In this document: piece after piece, positions 1 to 7,927 of the stretch
How positions within the stretch are numbered: position 1 is the stretch's first letter
Layout of the letters: the number at the start of each line of letters is the position of its first letter
Assembly: GCA_947177925.1 (NCBI GenBank)
Contig: CAMWWJ010000004.1
Span: forward strand, 1-29,860
Direction: 5' to 3'
From: an uncultured Lachnospiraceae bacterium
GTDB taxonomy: Bacteria; Bacillota; Clostridia; Lachnospirales; Lachnospiraceae
DNA: 29,860 nucleotides
Notes under the pieces: model-generated
What the model was told of the DNA's origin: nothing
Seen by the model: only the letters and a program-made list of their open reading frames with translations
Database searches by the model: none
Position numbers and translations under genes: made by a program

Positions 1-37
1 CGGCACTTACGCACCGTACTTTGGTGCGTTAGTACCG
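1..37. repeat. Imperfect 15-bp hairpin at window edge
   Basis: Positions 1-15 and 23-37 form inverted arms around a 7-base loop. The inner seven pairs (ACGCACC/GGTGCGT) are perfect, and 13 of 15 positions match overall. It lies about 90 bases downstream of the bile salt hydrolase stop. No T-run is visible inside the window, so I cannot call it a terminator. It could be a dispersed extragenic palindrome or part of a structured RNA cut by the window edge. Confidence 0.5.
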
Positions 38-126
38 CTGCGTCTTTGCAGAGCGAAAGCGTGCCCAGAAGACTACCATATGCTATGCCGGCTCCCACGT
101 CCGTTTATCCAAAATCCCCTTATTGC

Positions 127-1101
127 TTAATTCTGCATCCTAATCTGTTCTCCCTGAATCGGAGAATACCTGAAAAGCTGATTACCGTCCAAATCCTCTT
201 TATGCATATCCACCCCACTAATCTGATGATTGTCATAAGAAGTATAATAATAAATCCCTTTATCCGCATTGCAGCAGGATGTATAAATGGTAATTTCATA
301 TTCATCCTCTCCTACCAGGCAACATCCCCGCTGTTGGTCTACAGAACCAAGGATATGGAAAAACTGACTGACGCTTTCTGCTTCCGAATCTCCGGAAATA
401 GAATTCATTTTTACAAAAGCTACCCTGACAAAGCGGGATTGGGAGGATAAATCTCCCGGAAGACCCAGAGCTCCCATGCCACGGCTGTATGCATGTAATG
501 GCAGCTTCGGGGCAAAATGATTTTCCGGATTCCTGATGGACAGGTTCATATAGTTATTTAGTTGAAACATCTGTTGGTCAAATGGTGGATTGTTGGTCAA
601 CACTCCTGCCGGATTATCATATACCAAAATGCCTTCCTTCACCGATTCCACCGTAATGGCTTCCGTACTGTCTGCAATAATCCAGTGAAGGAATGCTACT
701 GGCAGTTCTGCATTGAAAGTAGTATTATCAAGATTGATTTTTTCCAATAATACCCTTGCTTCTTTTACTGTGGCACATTGTGCTAAAATCCATGGTATGA
801 ATTCAAACACTGCCACGTTGTCCTTATCCGGTACTTGATCCTTATATTCGGCATTTCCTACAAAATTTAACCCTGCCATTCCAAGCCCCTTTTCATTCAC
901 TGCATCATAATACAGCGGATAGTCCTCTACCACATGGGCCATGCCAATCATTGCATAATGGGTTTCCATTCTGCCAAGGCTTCGAAATTCAAAGCAATAA
1001 TTGCGTGGGGTTACCGTAATCTCATCCCCATACGAAAACTCATAATCCAGAGTTCGTCCGAAATAAAAATCCTTTGTTTTGTATGTTGCTGCTGTACACA
1101 T
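127..1101 (-). CDS. bsh: Choloylglycine hydrolase family protein (bile salt hydrolase)
   Basis: This Ntn-hydrolase family cleaves the amide bond of conjugated bile salts (or, in penicillin V acylases, the side-chain amide), usually in the cytoplasm. The protein starts Met-Cys, and Cys2 becomes the N-terminal nucleophile after Met removal. The start at 1101 was chosen for this reason and because GAGGAGG lies seven bases upstream. The in-frame ATG two codons earlier is too close to that site. Visible family residues are Cys2, Arg16, Asp19, Asn79 in GLNF, Asn171 in LTNNPPFD and Arg223 in SRFVRVAF, matching the known catalytic set. The length, 324 aa, is typical. It lies about 275 bases downstream of agrB on the same strand. 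Bile salt hydrolase is favoured over penicillin acylase by overall similarity, but the substrate is inferred. Confidence 0.92.
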   Translation of the reverse strand: MCTAATYKTKDFYFGRTLDYEFSYGDEITVTPRNYCFEFRSLGRMETHYAMIGMAHVVEDYPLYYDAVNEKGLGMAGLNFVGNAEYKDQVPDKDNVAVFEFIPWILAQCATVKEARVLLEKINLDNTTFNAELPVAFLHWIIADSTEAITVESVKEGILVYDNPAGVLTNNPPFDQQMFQLNNYMNLSIRNPENHFAPKLPLHAYSRGMGALGLPGDLSSQSRFVRVAFVKMNSISGDSEAESVSQFFHILGSVDQQRGCCLVGEDEYEITIYTSCCNADKGIYYYTSYDNHQISGVDMHKEDLDGNQLFRYSPIQGEQIRMQN

Positions 1102-1278
1102 AATCATTCCTCCTCTTTTTGTATTTATTAATTTTTTTCCCAACCAAATCAATTTTCAAAATACTTTATCATATTTTCTAATTATATAGAAACTGATACT
1201 TTACTGAATGATATGACACTACCACATAATCTTCCTTCCAGTCTTTCTTTTTCAATACTCTTTACCGTGATTTATATA

Positions 1279-1305
1279 GCGGTGCTGCCTGTCCGACAAC
1301 ACCGC
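1279..1305. other. Stable hairpin between agrB and the bile salt hydrolase gene
   Basis: Read on the minus strand, 11 bases at each end pair around a 5-base loop, using GCGGTG/CACCGC plus two G-U wobbles. The following minus-strand bases are AT-rich (TATATAAATC) but contain no T-run. It could be a weak terminator for agrDB, a processing site or a 5' leader element of the hydrolase gene. The rest of the 1102-1376 gap is AT-rich with no clear -35/-10 pair. Confidence 0.4.
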
Positions 1306-1376
1306 ATACGATTTTTAATATTCATTTCTCTTTTGACATAAAATATTATTCTTCATTCCCTTTTACAAAAAACATC

Positions 1377-2003
1377 TCATTTTAGCCAAAGTTTTATCTT
1401 CCCTGCTAAAAGTGTTGTCCCAACAATAGAAAAACACATGGCTATCACCATAAGCAGTTCCTTCCAGCCGAAAACACAAGCCGGTATCAGCAGTATACTT
1501 TCCAAAAGCAGCACAATCCTTGTGCGTTTCCGGTATACCTTTTGTTCCATCTCATCCAAAAGCTTATTCTGATTGCCAACCGGAGCCATAAAGAATATGA
1601 TTCCAAAAAAGATTGCTACAATCAATATGTATACCGTTTTCGTCCATTCCATCCAGACAAGACAAATAAAAGATACGATGAGCATCCCCGCTGATACAAG
1701 CATGCATCTTGTTTTTGTTTTCGCATGAAATCCACCTGCGTTTTTTCTAAGTGGAAAAATCAACAGCCATAAGAGGAAGCTGTCAAGCAAATGACGAAGG
1801 CAGCCGCCAATTGCCAGAATTACAAGCAAGCCCAACAGGTTGCTTCCTATATTTTCAAGGCCATATTTTACAATTTCCGCCTCTTCTGATGATATCGCTC
1901 CATCTTCAAGAAGCTTCCCCGTCAGGCTTCCTGCCAATTTCAAAACTTCCGCAATTTTTTCACGTTCTGCGGCTCTTTTGGCTGGTAACTCCAGCAGGCA
2001 CAT
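1377..2003 (-). CDS. agrB: AgrB-like peptide-processing membrane endopeptidase
   Basis: AgrB proteins are integral membrane cysteine peptidases. They cut the C-terminal tail from the AgrD precursor and close the thiolactone ring of the autoinducer. The protein has several hydrophobic helices and the family signature GGFHAKTKTRC, which supplies the catalytic His and Cys (about residues 91 and 98 in this frame). YGLEN upstream is also typical. The start is uncertain. The ATG at 2003 lies inside agrD and gives 208 aa. TTG codons at 1943 (overlapping the agrD stop as TTGA) and 1937 (eight bases after GGAAG) give 188 or 186 aa, closer to where family similarity begins. The overlap with agrD suggests translational coupling. 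No T-rich terminator follows directly. Confidence 0.88.
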   Translation of the reverse strand: MCLLELPAKRAAEREKIAEVLKLAGSLTGKLLEDGAISSEEAEIVKYGLENIGSNLLGLLVILAIGGCLRHLLDSFLLWLLIFPLRKNAGGFHAKTKTRCMLVSAGMLIVSFICLVWMEWTKTVYILIVAIFFGIIFFMAPVGNQNKLLDEMEQKVYRKRTRIVLLLESILLIPACVFGWKELLMVIAMCFSIVGTTLLAGKIKLWLK

Positions 2004-2092
2004 GCCGTGTTGGCTTCCACGCTGGCAGACATTTTTGCCATTTTCGCAATGGCTTTTTCCATTTTTCTAGCTACATTTCCTTTAACCTGCAT
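1940..2092 (-). CDS. agrD: AgrD-like cyclic lactone autoinducer precursor, 50 aa
   Basis: This short ORF starts at ATG 2092, eight bases after AGGAGG, and ends in TGA at 1940-1942, overlapping the start region of agrB. It has the three-part plan of AgrD peptides. The N-terminus (residues 1-25) is an amphipathic, Lys- and Ala-rich, Met-spaced leader. The core carries Cys31 and Cys33 in TACACWSYQ. The C-terminus, PKEPQNVKKLRKF, is the charged Pro-containing recognition tail. By analogy with known AgrD cleavage, the likely ring is Cys33-Trp-Ser-Tyr-Gln, with a thiolactone from Cys33 to the Gln carboxyl and cleavage before Pro38. Ring boundaries are inferred. The neighbouring AgrB, AgrC and AgrA homologues and the strong ribosome site make the call secure despite the length. 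Confidence 0.9.
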   Translation of the reverse strand: MQVKGNVARKMEKAIAKMAKMSASVEANTACACWSYQPKEPQNVKKLRKF

Positions 2093-2098
2093 TGCTTT

Positions 2099-2181
2099 CC
2101 CCTCCTTTCAAATGTCATTCTATCACGAATATTTTCCTATGCCGTTTCATGTTAAAATTTGGATATGAATTTGTAATAATT
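2099..2181 (-). promoter_or_regulatory. agrD promoter, probable AgrA-controlled module (copy 1)
   Basis: On the minus strand an extended -10, TGATAGAAT (plus-strand ATTCTA at 2117-2122), lies upstream of the agrD ribosome site, with no good -35 at normal distance. About 25 bases further upstream is ACATGAAACGGCAT. The whole stretch, through TTGAAAGGAGG, reappears almost unchanged at 8434-8516. A weak -35 plus a conserved upstream block is what an activator-dependent LytTR promoter looks like. Binding by AgrA is inferred. Confidence 0.72.
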
Positions 2182-2191
2182 GACCTTATAC

Positions 2192-2235
2192 AAAAAAAAC
2201 AGGCACATGACTATTCCTCAGTCATGCTCCTGTTT
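2192..2235 (-). terminator. Rho-independent terminator after agrC
   Basis: On the minus strand, AAACAGGaGCATGACT pairs with AGTCATGtGCCTGTTT around a 7-base loop and is followed by a run of T residues (plus-strand A-run 2192-2199). It closes the agrA-agrC transcript just before the agrD promoter, so the two halves of the locus are probably separate transcription units. Confidence 0.9.
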
Positions 2236-2249
2236 CTCCAAATACTTTG

Positions 2250-3506
2250 TTAATTTTCAATTCTTGACATATACAAAATTAACTTGACACAAAATAGATT
2301 GTCATGTGGGCATATTTCCATAATCCCATTATACTTCTCTACGATTTTCCTCACATTACTCAGCCCAATTCCATGCTGCTCCTTCTTTTCCTTTGTAGTC
2401 AACAGCCCGTGCTGTCCTTTCTTAAGGCTCCCGTGAAAGCTGTTTTCTATTTTAATCCACATAACCCCCTGCTTTAGCTTTATGCTTACATCCAATCGCT
2501 TTTCTTCCGTCTGCATTGCCGCTTCTATTGCATTTTCCAACAGGTTTCCTAAAATAACATTTAAATCAAAAAAATGACTGACTGCTGCCGGTATCTGTAT
2601 TTTTATATTTACACTACGAAGCTCCTTTTTTGCCCGTTGCAGCATATAGTTTAACACACTGTCTATTTCCACATTTCCGGAGGATACGATTTCATTTGGA
2701 TTTTCTATGAACTCTTCCATATCATCTATGTATTTTTGTATGGCTTTATTTTCATTTTTCATTGCCATGAGCTTCAATTCGCTCATGTGATGCTTCATAT
2801 CATGCCGCAGCGCTTTTACTTTTTCTTCTCCCTGCAGCATGATGTTAATCTGATTGGAATAGTTTTGAATCTTCTGACGCAACACATCATTTTCATATTT
2901 TTGAGATAATGTGCTTGATAACATATTATATAAATAAAAAATCAGGAAATTTGCCATAAGAAGGCCCACACTAATAATAACCAGCCCAAATCCTGCATTT
3001 CCCTTTGTATATATTAGAAGACATAAAATAGCGACGCTGCATAGCGGAACTAAAATCAAAGTAAAGTTTTGAACATTTTCAGTATGTTTTCTTTCATTTA
3101 TTATTTTTTCAGTAAACAGCTCACAGATAAATATGAGAAATACTGATATGACCACATAAATCTGGGTAAAACTTTCCCCATCCCTGTATTCGATAAAGGG
3201 TAAAACTGAAATCGTATCACAACCTATGTTAATCAAGTAAATAGAACAAGTTACGAACAGGTTCATTTTTATGGATTTGCTATATAAAAGTACAATCAGG
3301 CTGATTCCCGCCAGGTTACAAATAATATTGACCCATACAAGATGAAACATTAGATAGGTAACTGTATTGACTAAAAAAAATCCCCCATATGCCAATACTT
3401 GTTTTACTTTTCCCTCTTCCCTGCAGCCAAAAAAAATCTGCATGAATCTGCGAATCAGATAAACCCGGAACAGGTTCGTGGAGACGCAAATAATCATATC
3501 TATCAT
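2250..3506 (-). CDS. agrC: AgrC-like sensor histidine kinase (GHKL ATPase domain)
   Basis: This is a membrane receptor kinase for a peptide autoinducer. Residues 1-200 are mostly hydrophobic with about six membrane spans and few charged loops, as in AgrC. Residues 200-260 form the dimerisation helix, with the H-box LRHDMKHH and His235 as the probable phosphoacceptor. The C-terminal ATPase has the N-box NLLENAIEAA (about 321-330) and the G-box GIGLSNVRKIVEKYNG (about 379-394), typical of the GHKL_5 group. The length, 418 aa, is normal. It starts five bases after the agrA stop, so agrA and agrC are co-transcribed with agrA first. The ligand is presumably the cyclic peptide from the agrD gene downstream. 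Confidence 0.93.
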   Translation of the reverse strand: MIDMIICVSTNLFRVYLIRRFMQIFFGCREEGKVKQVLAYGGFFLVNTVTYLMFHLVWVNIICNLAGISLIVLLYSKSIKMNLFVTCSIYLINIGCDTISVLPFIEYRDGESFTQIYVVISVFLIFICELFTEKIINERKHTENVQNFTLILVPLCSVAILCLLIYTKGNAGFGLVIISVGLLMANFLIFYLYNMLSSTLSQKYENDVLRQKIQNYSNQINIMLQGEEKVKALRHDMKHHMSELKLMAMKNENKAIQKYIDDMEEFIENPNEIVSSGNVEIDSVLNYMLQRAKKELRSVNIKIQIPAAVSHFFDLNVILGNLLENAIEAAMQTEEKRLDVSIKLKQGVMWIKIENSFHGSLKKGQHGLLTTKEKKEQHGIGLSNVRKIVEKYNGIMEICPHDNLFCVKLILYMSRIEN

Positions 3507-3511
3507 TCTTT

Positions 3512-4216
3512 CTATCCTTCCCTCAATATTTTTTCTCTTACCTGCTTTCGATTTGCCTTGCTGATGGTCAATATGGTGCCATTTGTCAGCTCTACCATTT
3601 CATAAGTATAACGGGCTACGTATTCCCTATTGATTACATAAGACTGATGAATCGTAATAAATTCTCCCGGCAGATTTTTTTCCAGTTCCCTCATTTTCCC
3701 ATAGAATTCCTGTTCCCCATGTGGGGTGATGATTTTTATCTTTCTTCCTTCGCTGACAAAATACATGATTTCTCCATAGGAAACATAATAATATTCCTTG
3801 CCGTTTTTAAATTCAAAGGTCTCGGAATTTTTTCCGATTATCTTGACAGCCAGGTCTAAAGCTTCATCAATCTGTGGCTGGGTAATAGGTTTTATGAGAA
3901 AATCCATGGGCTGTGTCTTAAACAGCTTCTGAGCATAGGAGGATTTCCCCGATATGTAAATAATCTGCATCTCCCTGTTTTCCAATTGATTGCGGATAAA
4001 ATCCCCCACTTCTATTCCCGTCAGTTCAAACAATTCTATATCCAGAAATAAAATATCTACGTGATTGCCCTGTTCCAAATAGCGGCAAAGCCCCTCTCCC
4101 GTATACCAGACCTTTGTATCGGCTTTAATTTCTCTCTCCTTTGTGTATAGCAGTATCATATTTTCAATGGAGGAGCAAATATTCCGTCCGTCGTCGCATA
4201 TGCCAATGTTATACAT
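3512..4216 (-). CDS. agrA: AgrA-like response regulator with LytTR DNA-binding domain
   Basis: Two-component transcription factor, 234 aa. The receiver domain (about 1-125) has acidic Asp8-Asp9, the phosphoacceptor Asp59 in LFLDIEL and the conserved Lys109 in FLIKP. The LytTR domain (about 135-234) carries YVSYGEIMYFVSEGRKI and FITIHQSYVINREYV, which bind direct repeats upstream of weak promoters in this family. The start at 4216 is preferred over an in-frame upstream ATG because GAGGTG lies five bases before it and the receiver fold begins MYNIGICDD. Probable targets are the two matching promoter blocks at 2099-2181 and 8434-8516. Confidence 0.93.
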   Translation of the reverse strand: MYNIGICDDGRNICSSIENMILLYTKEREIKADTKVWYTGEGLCRYLEQGNHVDILFLDIELFELTGIEVGDFIRNQLENREMQIIYISGKSSYAQKLFKTQPMDFLIKPITQPQIDEALDLAVKIIGKNSETFEFKNGKEYYYVSYGEIMYFVSEGRKIKIITPHGEQEFYGKMRELEKNLPGEFITIHQSYVINREYVARYTYEMVELTNGTILTISKANRKQVREKILREG

Positions 4217-4242
4217 TTCACACCTCGTACTTTTTTCTATAC

Positions 4243-4271
4243 ATAATACATCAACGAGTCTTTTCATTCAA
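4243..4271 (-). promoter_or_regulatory. Probable agrA-agrC promoter
   Basis: On the minus strand, TTGAAT (plus 4266-4271) and TATTAT (plus 4243-4248) are 17 bases apart and sit about 30 bases before the agrA start. It differs from the two conserved agr-type blocks, so the sensor pair may be expressed constitutively. Confidence 0.6.
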
Positions 4272-4303
4272 CTCTTTTTTAAAATGCTTATGTCTGCTTT
4301 ATC

Positions 4304-4957
4304 CTATATGTTTTTTTCATGTAACATCAGTTTTCCTGCTTCCATACTGTATACATAATCACAAAGAATTTTTATATCCTCTGCATTATGACTGGCTATC
4401 AAAATTGTTTTTCCTTCTTCTTTTAATGATAAAAACAATTCTCTCATATCCTCTACACCCTGATTATCCAAACCATTAAACGGCTCATCAAAAATCAGAA
4501 TCTCCGGATTTTCCATAATGGCTTGTGCAATGCCTAAACGTTGCCGCATGCCTAAAGAATACTTTCTGACATGCTTTTTGCTCTCCGGTTCCAGCCCCAC
4601 CTTTTCCATAGCATCACATATGGCTTCCTTTTTTATTCGATGATTGATAGATGCAAGCAGGCGTAAATTTCCATACCCGCTATAATTAGGCAGAAACCCC
4701 GGCGACTCAATAATCATTCCAACCTGATCCGGAACATCCGTATCCTTTCCGATTTTTTTACCATTCACAATTATTTCCCCTGACGAAAGAGCAATCAATC
4801 CGCAAATACATTTAAAAAGCATTGTTTTCCCCGAACCATTCCGCCCGATGATGCCATGTATTTTTCCTTGTTCAAAGTCAACTGTCACGTCTTGTAATAC
4901 GGTTTCCTCTCCGAAGCTTTTTGTTGCATTCCTTACTGTGATAATATTCTTATTCAT
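4304..4957 (-). CDS. ABC transporter ATP-binding protein
   Basis: ATPase subunit of an ABC-2-like exporter, 217 aa. Walker A is GRNGSGKT (about residues 38-45), the signature is YSLGMRQRLGIAQ, Walker B is ILIFDEP and the H-loop is IASHNAED, so all catalytic elements are intact. The short length without an extra C-terminal domain resembles the BcrA/lantibiotic-immunity type. It is the last gene of the operon that starts at the second agr-type promoter and follows two permease genes. Substrate is unknown. Export of, or self-protection against, a peptide is a reasonable inference from the quorum-sensing context. Confidence 0.92.
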   Translation of the reverse strand: MNKNIITVRNATKSFGEETVLQDVTVDFEQGKIHGIIGRNGSGKTMLFKCICGLIALSSGEIIVNGKKIGKDTDVPDQVGMIIESPGFLPNYSGYGNLRLLASINHRIKKEAICDAMEKVGLEPESKKHVRKYSLGMRQRLGIAQAIMENPEILIFDEPFNGLDNQGVEDMRELFLSLKEEGKTILIASHNAEDIKILCDYVYSMEAGKLMLHEKNI

Positions 4958-4979
4958 ATCTACACTGCCCTCCTGTTAT

Positions 4980-5831
4980 CTAAACTTCCGTTGTAATTTC
5001 TATGGATTCATTTCTGATTCCTATCATTAGTAATATCGCCAACAGAATAATACCGATTCCAAAAAAGATAAATGAATACGTTATATCAGGAAAAATCGAA
5101 GTTCCGGCAGGATCCAAAATTCCTAATCTGGAAAGTGTTACAGGGGAAGCATAGTAAAAACGAAAAGGCAACATGTTTATTACCAGCAAATCCCAAAACA
5201 GAACGATAGCACCTGCAAGCAGACCGAGCGTTCTATGAAACTTCAAACTAATCAGAAACATAAGCAAACCGATAAAGCATGCCACACTCCAGTTTAACAA
5301 AAAAGAAAGGAAAAATGCTGTTATGGGGGAATAGTAGGTTGTTATTTTTTCCGAAACAGCAAACTGCAGATTTATCAGTGACCCTGCATTGGTTTGTGCC
5401 AGTGTATTGATGATTTTTCCCCAGCCGTCTGTCTGGAAAGCTGCATTTGGCAATAATGTAAGAACAGAAGCTCCCATTACAACAAAATAGTAAATAGCAC
5501 TGGCAATCATTATATATACTATCTGGCCTGATACCCAGGATAAACGATTACTTCTGATAATGACATAGGGCTGACTGTTGTTTATAAACGGTGCATCCGA
5601 AAATAAAAAAATAATTCCGGATAGCAAAATCAATTGTTTTACCACGTCACTGGAATAAAAGGGAAAGACAAGAGGATTTACAGCAACTCCCATTTCCTTA
5701 GCAAAATTTCCTATGACTGCTATATCATTCCTAAGAAATAAAATCATGAAAATAAATAACAAAAGAATGCGCAGTTCTGTAGTCCATTGCCGAATGGAAT
5801 ACAGTCCAATTGCAAATATCCGTTTAACCAT
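4980..5831 (-). CDS. ABC transporter permease, second of a pair
   Basis: Integral membrane protein of 283 aa with about six hydrophobic segments (near residues 15-35, 60-80, 100-130, 165-195, 200-220 and 245-270). It overlaps the end of the upstream permease gene by eight bases and has AGGAGG seven bases before its ATG. It precedes the ATPase gene by 22 bases. I see no family motif beyond the ABC-2-like layout, so the role rests on topology and neighbours. Confidence 0.8.
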   Translation of the reverse strand: MVKRIFAIGLYSIRQWTTELRILLLFIFMILFLRNDIAVIGNFAKEMGVAVNPLVFPFYSSDVVKQLILLSGIIFLFSDAPFINNSQPYVIIRSNRLSWVSGQIVYIMIASAIYYFVVMGASVLTLLPNAAFQTDGWGKIINTLAQTNAGSLINLQFAVSEKITTYYSPITAFFLSFLLNWSVACFIGLLMFLISLKFHRTLGLLAGAIVLFWDLLVINMLPFRFYYASPVTLSRLGILDPAGTSIFPDITYSFIFFGIGIILLAILLMIGIRNESIEITTEV

Positions 5832-6612
5832 TGCTCATCCTCCTTTTTACTTTACGGGTAAACAGTATCGTACATATACCAATCAGTGAAATATAGGTTG
5901 CCGTTTCTATCCAGATAATCATTGCCGCCGGAGTGTTCAATATTTTTGCAGTGGCAAGCTTGACCGGGTCCAGCCAAATGGGAAGGCGGAGCACATTTGC
6001 AATCTGATTCATTGCAAATCCCAATATAAACGGTGAAATATACGCTGCATATTTATTGGGCAGATAAGCGGAAACCAGAAGACCTAACACGGAAAAGAAT
6101 GCAGCCTGCAAAAATATAACATAGAGATAGGATAAGAAAAATAATCCCGCCTTTCCTAGCATAAGTAAATCTCCAAATGCCTGGGCTGAAAACTCCACTT
6201 CTATTTCCATTGCCTGAGGCAGTATATCCGGCTGCTGCATACAAATACACCCAATGAATAAGAAAGCTCCAGCAGCAACAGATAATCCTCCCATTACCAT
6301 AACGGCAATGCATTTAGACAAAGCATATGTCGCGGTTTTGCTTCGAATGATTAATGAATAATGAAATTTTGTCTGCCAGTCTATGCAAAAGCTTGCAGAA
6401 TATGCAAAGGTGGCAGCCAAAATAAGTAATTTGGATATATTGTTATATTTATATGTATTGTTAAAAGCGGCGACGGCTGAAACCCCTCTCTCCGACATTC
6501 CAATGGAGCCAAAATAAAATATAGCAATTGTTGAAACAATCCCCATCACAAATCCCATGGAAAAAAACGCCCGGTAAAAATCCGCCTTTAACATCCTCAG
6601 AAAATTTTTCAT
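5824..6612 (-). CDS. ABC transporter permease, first of a pair
   Basis: Integral membrane protein of 262 aa with about six membrane helices. The first is near residues 15-35, and the last (about 232-252) precedes a basic tail, RKVKRRMSNG. The layout matches ABC-2-type permeases. It lies 13 bases after the lipoprotein gene and its end overlaps the next permease, so translation is probably coupled. The two permeases differ in sequence, so the exporter is likely a heterodimer with two copies of the ATPase. Confidence 0.8.
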   Translation of the reverse strand: MKNFLRMLKADFYRAFFSMGFVMGIVSTIAIFYFGSIGMSERGVSAVAAFNNTYKYNNISKLLILAATFAYSASFCIDWQTKFHYSLIIRSKTATYALSKCIAVMVMGGLSVAAGAFLFIGCICMQQPDILPQAMEIEVEFSAQAFGDLLMLGKAGLFFLSYLYVIFLQAAFFSVLGLLVSAYLPNKYAAYISPFILGFAMNQIANVLRLPIWLDPVKLATAKILNTPAAMIIWIETATYISLIGICTILFTRKVKRRMSNG

Positions 6613-6625
6613 CTGAAACAGCTCC

Positions 6626-7843
6626 TCACTTTATTTCTTCTCCTGTGACAGCATTTATATATATCATTCTGGTTGTCATCACTTCTTCCCCGTCTTTTTC
6701 AGAAATACCACTATTATAAGTTACCGTCAAGCTCCATGCAGGAGTAAGCTTTACTTCATTATAATTTTCATTGTAAGCAACCGGAACATACTCAAAATCG
6801 ATTTTATCAACTGTTACCTTGTCTGTAGACAAAATACTATTTTGTATTTCATAAGCATTTTCTATTGCCTGCTCCGGGGAAATGATTGTATCAGGAGATT
6901 CTGCAACGCCAGTTGTCTGACAGATACCAGTTTCCTCAAATGCAACGACTCCTTTGGCAGACAATAACAATCTTGCAGTAGAACCGCTAAGCGTGCGGTC
7001 TCCGTCCAATATATTGTAGGAATTTTTCGTAACAGGTATTTGATCCTGCAATATGGTAAAATAGATAATATAAAACTCATCCTCCTGAGTAAATGTTTCT
7101 TTTGCCTGATAGCCATCTGTCGGGTCTTGTATGGGTGAAACTTCCATCCTCTCCTGTATGGCAATTTCATTTTGAATTCTTTCATCCTGTTGTTGCTGCA
7201 ACGTTGCAAAATCAATAGCATAAACTTCTACCTCTTCTGCTGTTTCAATAGACAGCTGCTTTAATATGTCACGAGCTGTTCTGACTGCTTCTTCTTTTGT
7301 CATAAAGCTCAATTCATCCTGCTTATATACCTCACCAAACTTTCTGCCGCTAGAAAAAATTTCGTTTTCAGACGTAAAATTTTCGATAGGAAAACGTATG
7401 GCTTCAAAATCATTTGTTCTATATATTGTATATCCGTCTGCTACAGTCAGATTAGAAGTTCCATCTTTATAGGATGTAATACCTACAACGCCGGTTTCTT
7501 TGGCAGGTGTTTTTTCTGCATAAAAAGCTGCAAGCAATGCCTGTTCCTCCAAACACATATATTCAGCCGATAAAATATCGGCCTTAGAAATACTTGGAAC
7601 ATGCACATCTGCATCCACAACATAATTATCGTCAAATACTTTATTTATATGTGAAGGTATATTTCCCACCAGCGACTTTATTGTGCCATCCTCTTGAATA
7701 TTATCCGCAGTATTTTCACTGTTATTTGTCTCTATAACATTTTGTTCCACGTTTTTTACGGATTCTTTTGAAGTGCAGGCAGTGCTGCTAAGCGCCAGCA
7801 AGAACGCACTAAAAATAATATAACTTTTTTTGCTTTTTTTCAT
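6626..7843 (-). CDS. Predicted lipoprotein with C-terminal PepSY/YycI-like end
   Basis: The protein has a basic N-terminus, a hydrophobic signal and the lipobox LSSTAC with Cys23 as the lipidation site, so it is probably anchored outside the cell membrane. The C-terminus, with LTPAWSLTVTY and YINAVTGEEI, resembles the last strand-helix unit of YycI and PepSY-type domains. The body is not a family I can name. The start at ATG 7843 is preferred over the GTG three codons earlier because AGAGG lies eight bases before it. The gene sits in the agr-type operon between the secreted protein and the permeases, so it may be a substrate receptor or immunity component. Confidence 0.78.
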   Translation of the reverse strand: MKKSKKSYIIFSAFLLALSSTACTSKESVKNVEQNVIETNNSENTADNIQEDGTIKSLVGNIPSHINKVFDDNYVVDADVHVPSISKADILSAEYMCLEEQALLAAFYAEKTPAKETGVVGITSYKDGTSNLTVADGYTIYRTNDFEAIRFPIENFTSENEIFSSGRKFGEVYKQDELSFMTKEEAVRTARDILKQLSIETAEEVEVYAIDFATLQQQQDERIQNEIAIQERMEVSPIQDPTDGYQAKETFTQEDEFYIIYFTILQDQIPVTKNSYNILDGDRTLSGSTARLLLSAKGVVAFEETGICQTTGVAESPDTIISPEQAIENAYEIQNSILSTDKVTVDKIDFEYVPVAYNENYNEVKLTPAWSLTVTYNSGISEKDGEEVMTTRMIYINAVTGEEIK

Positions 7844-7873
7844 TCTTTTCACCTCTTAATCTCAATAATCGAT

Positions 7874-7908
7874 AACAGGAACCGTTAGCAGGTATCACGA
7901 TTCCTATT
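7874..7908 (-). other. Intercistronic hairpin in the transporter operon
   Basis: On the minus-strand RNA, 11 bases at each end pair fully (two G-U wobbles) around a 13-base loop, between the secreted-protein and lipoprotein genes. No T-run follows, so it is more likely a stability or processing element that raises expression of the first gene than a full terminator. Confidence 0.5.
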
Positions 7909-7927
7909 ATCTACAGCTTATAAAAAT

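Noticed and set aside
1751..2155. Plus-strand ORF of 134 codons opposite agrB and agrD
   Set aside because: It is a shadow of agrD/agrB, with no ribosome site and low-complexity Ser, Phe and Pro content.
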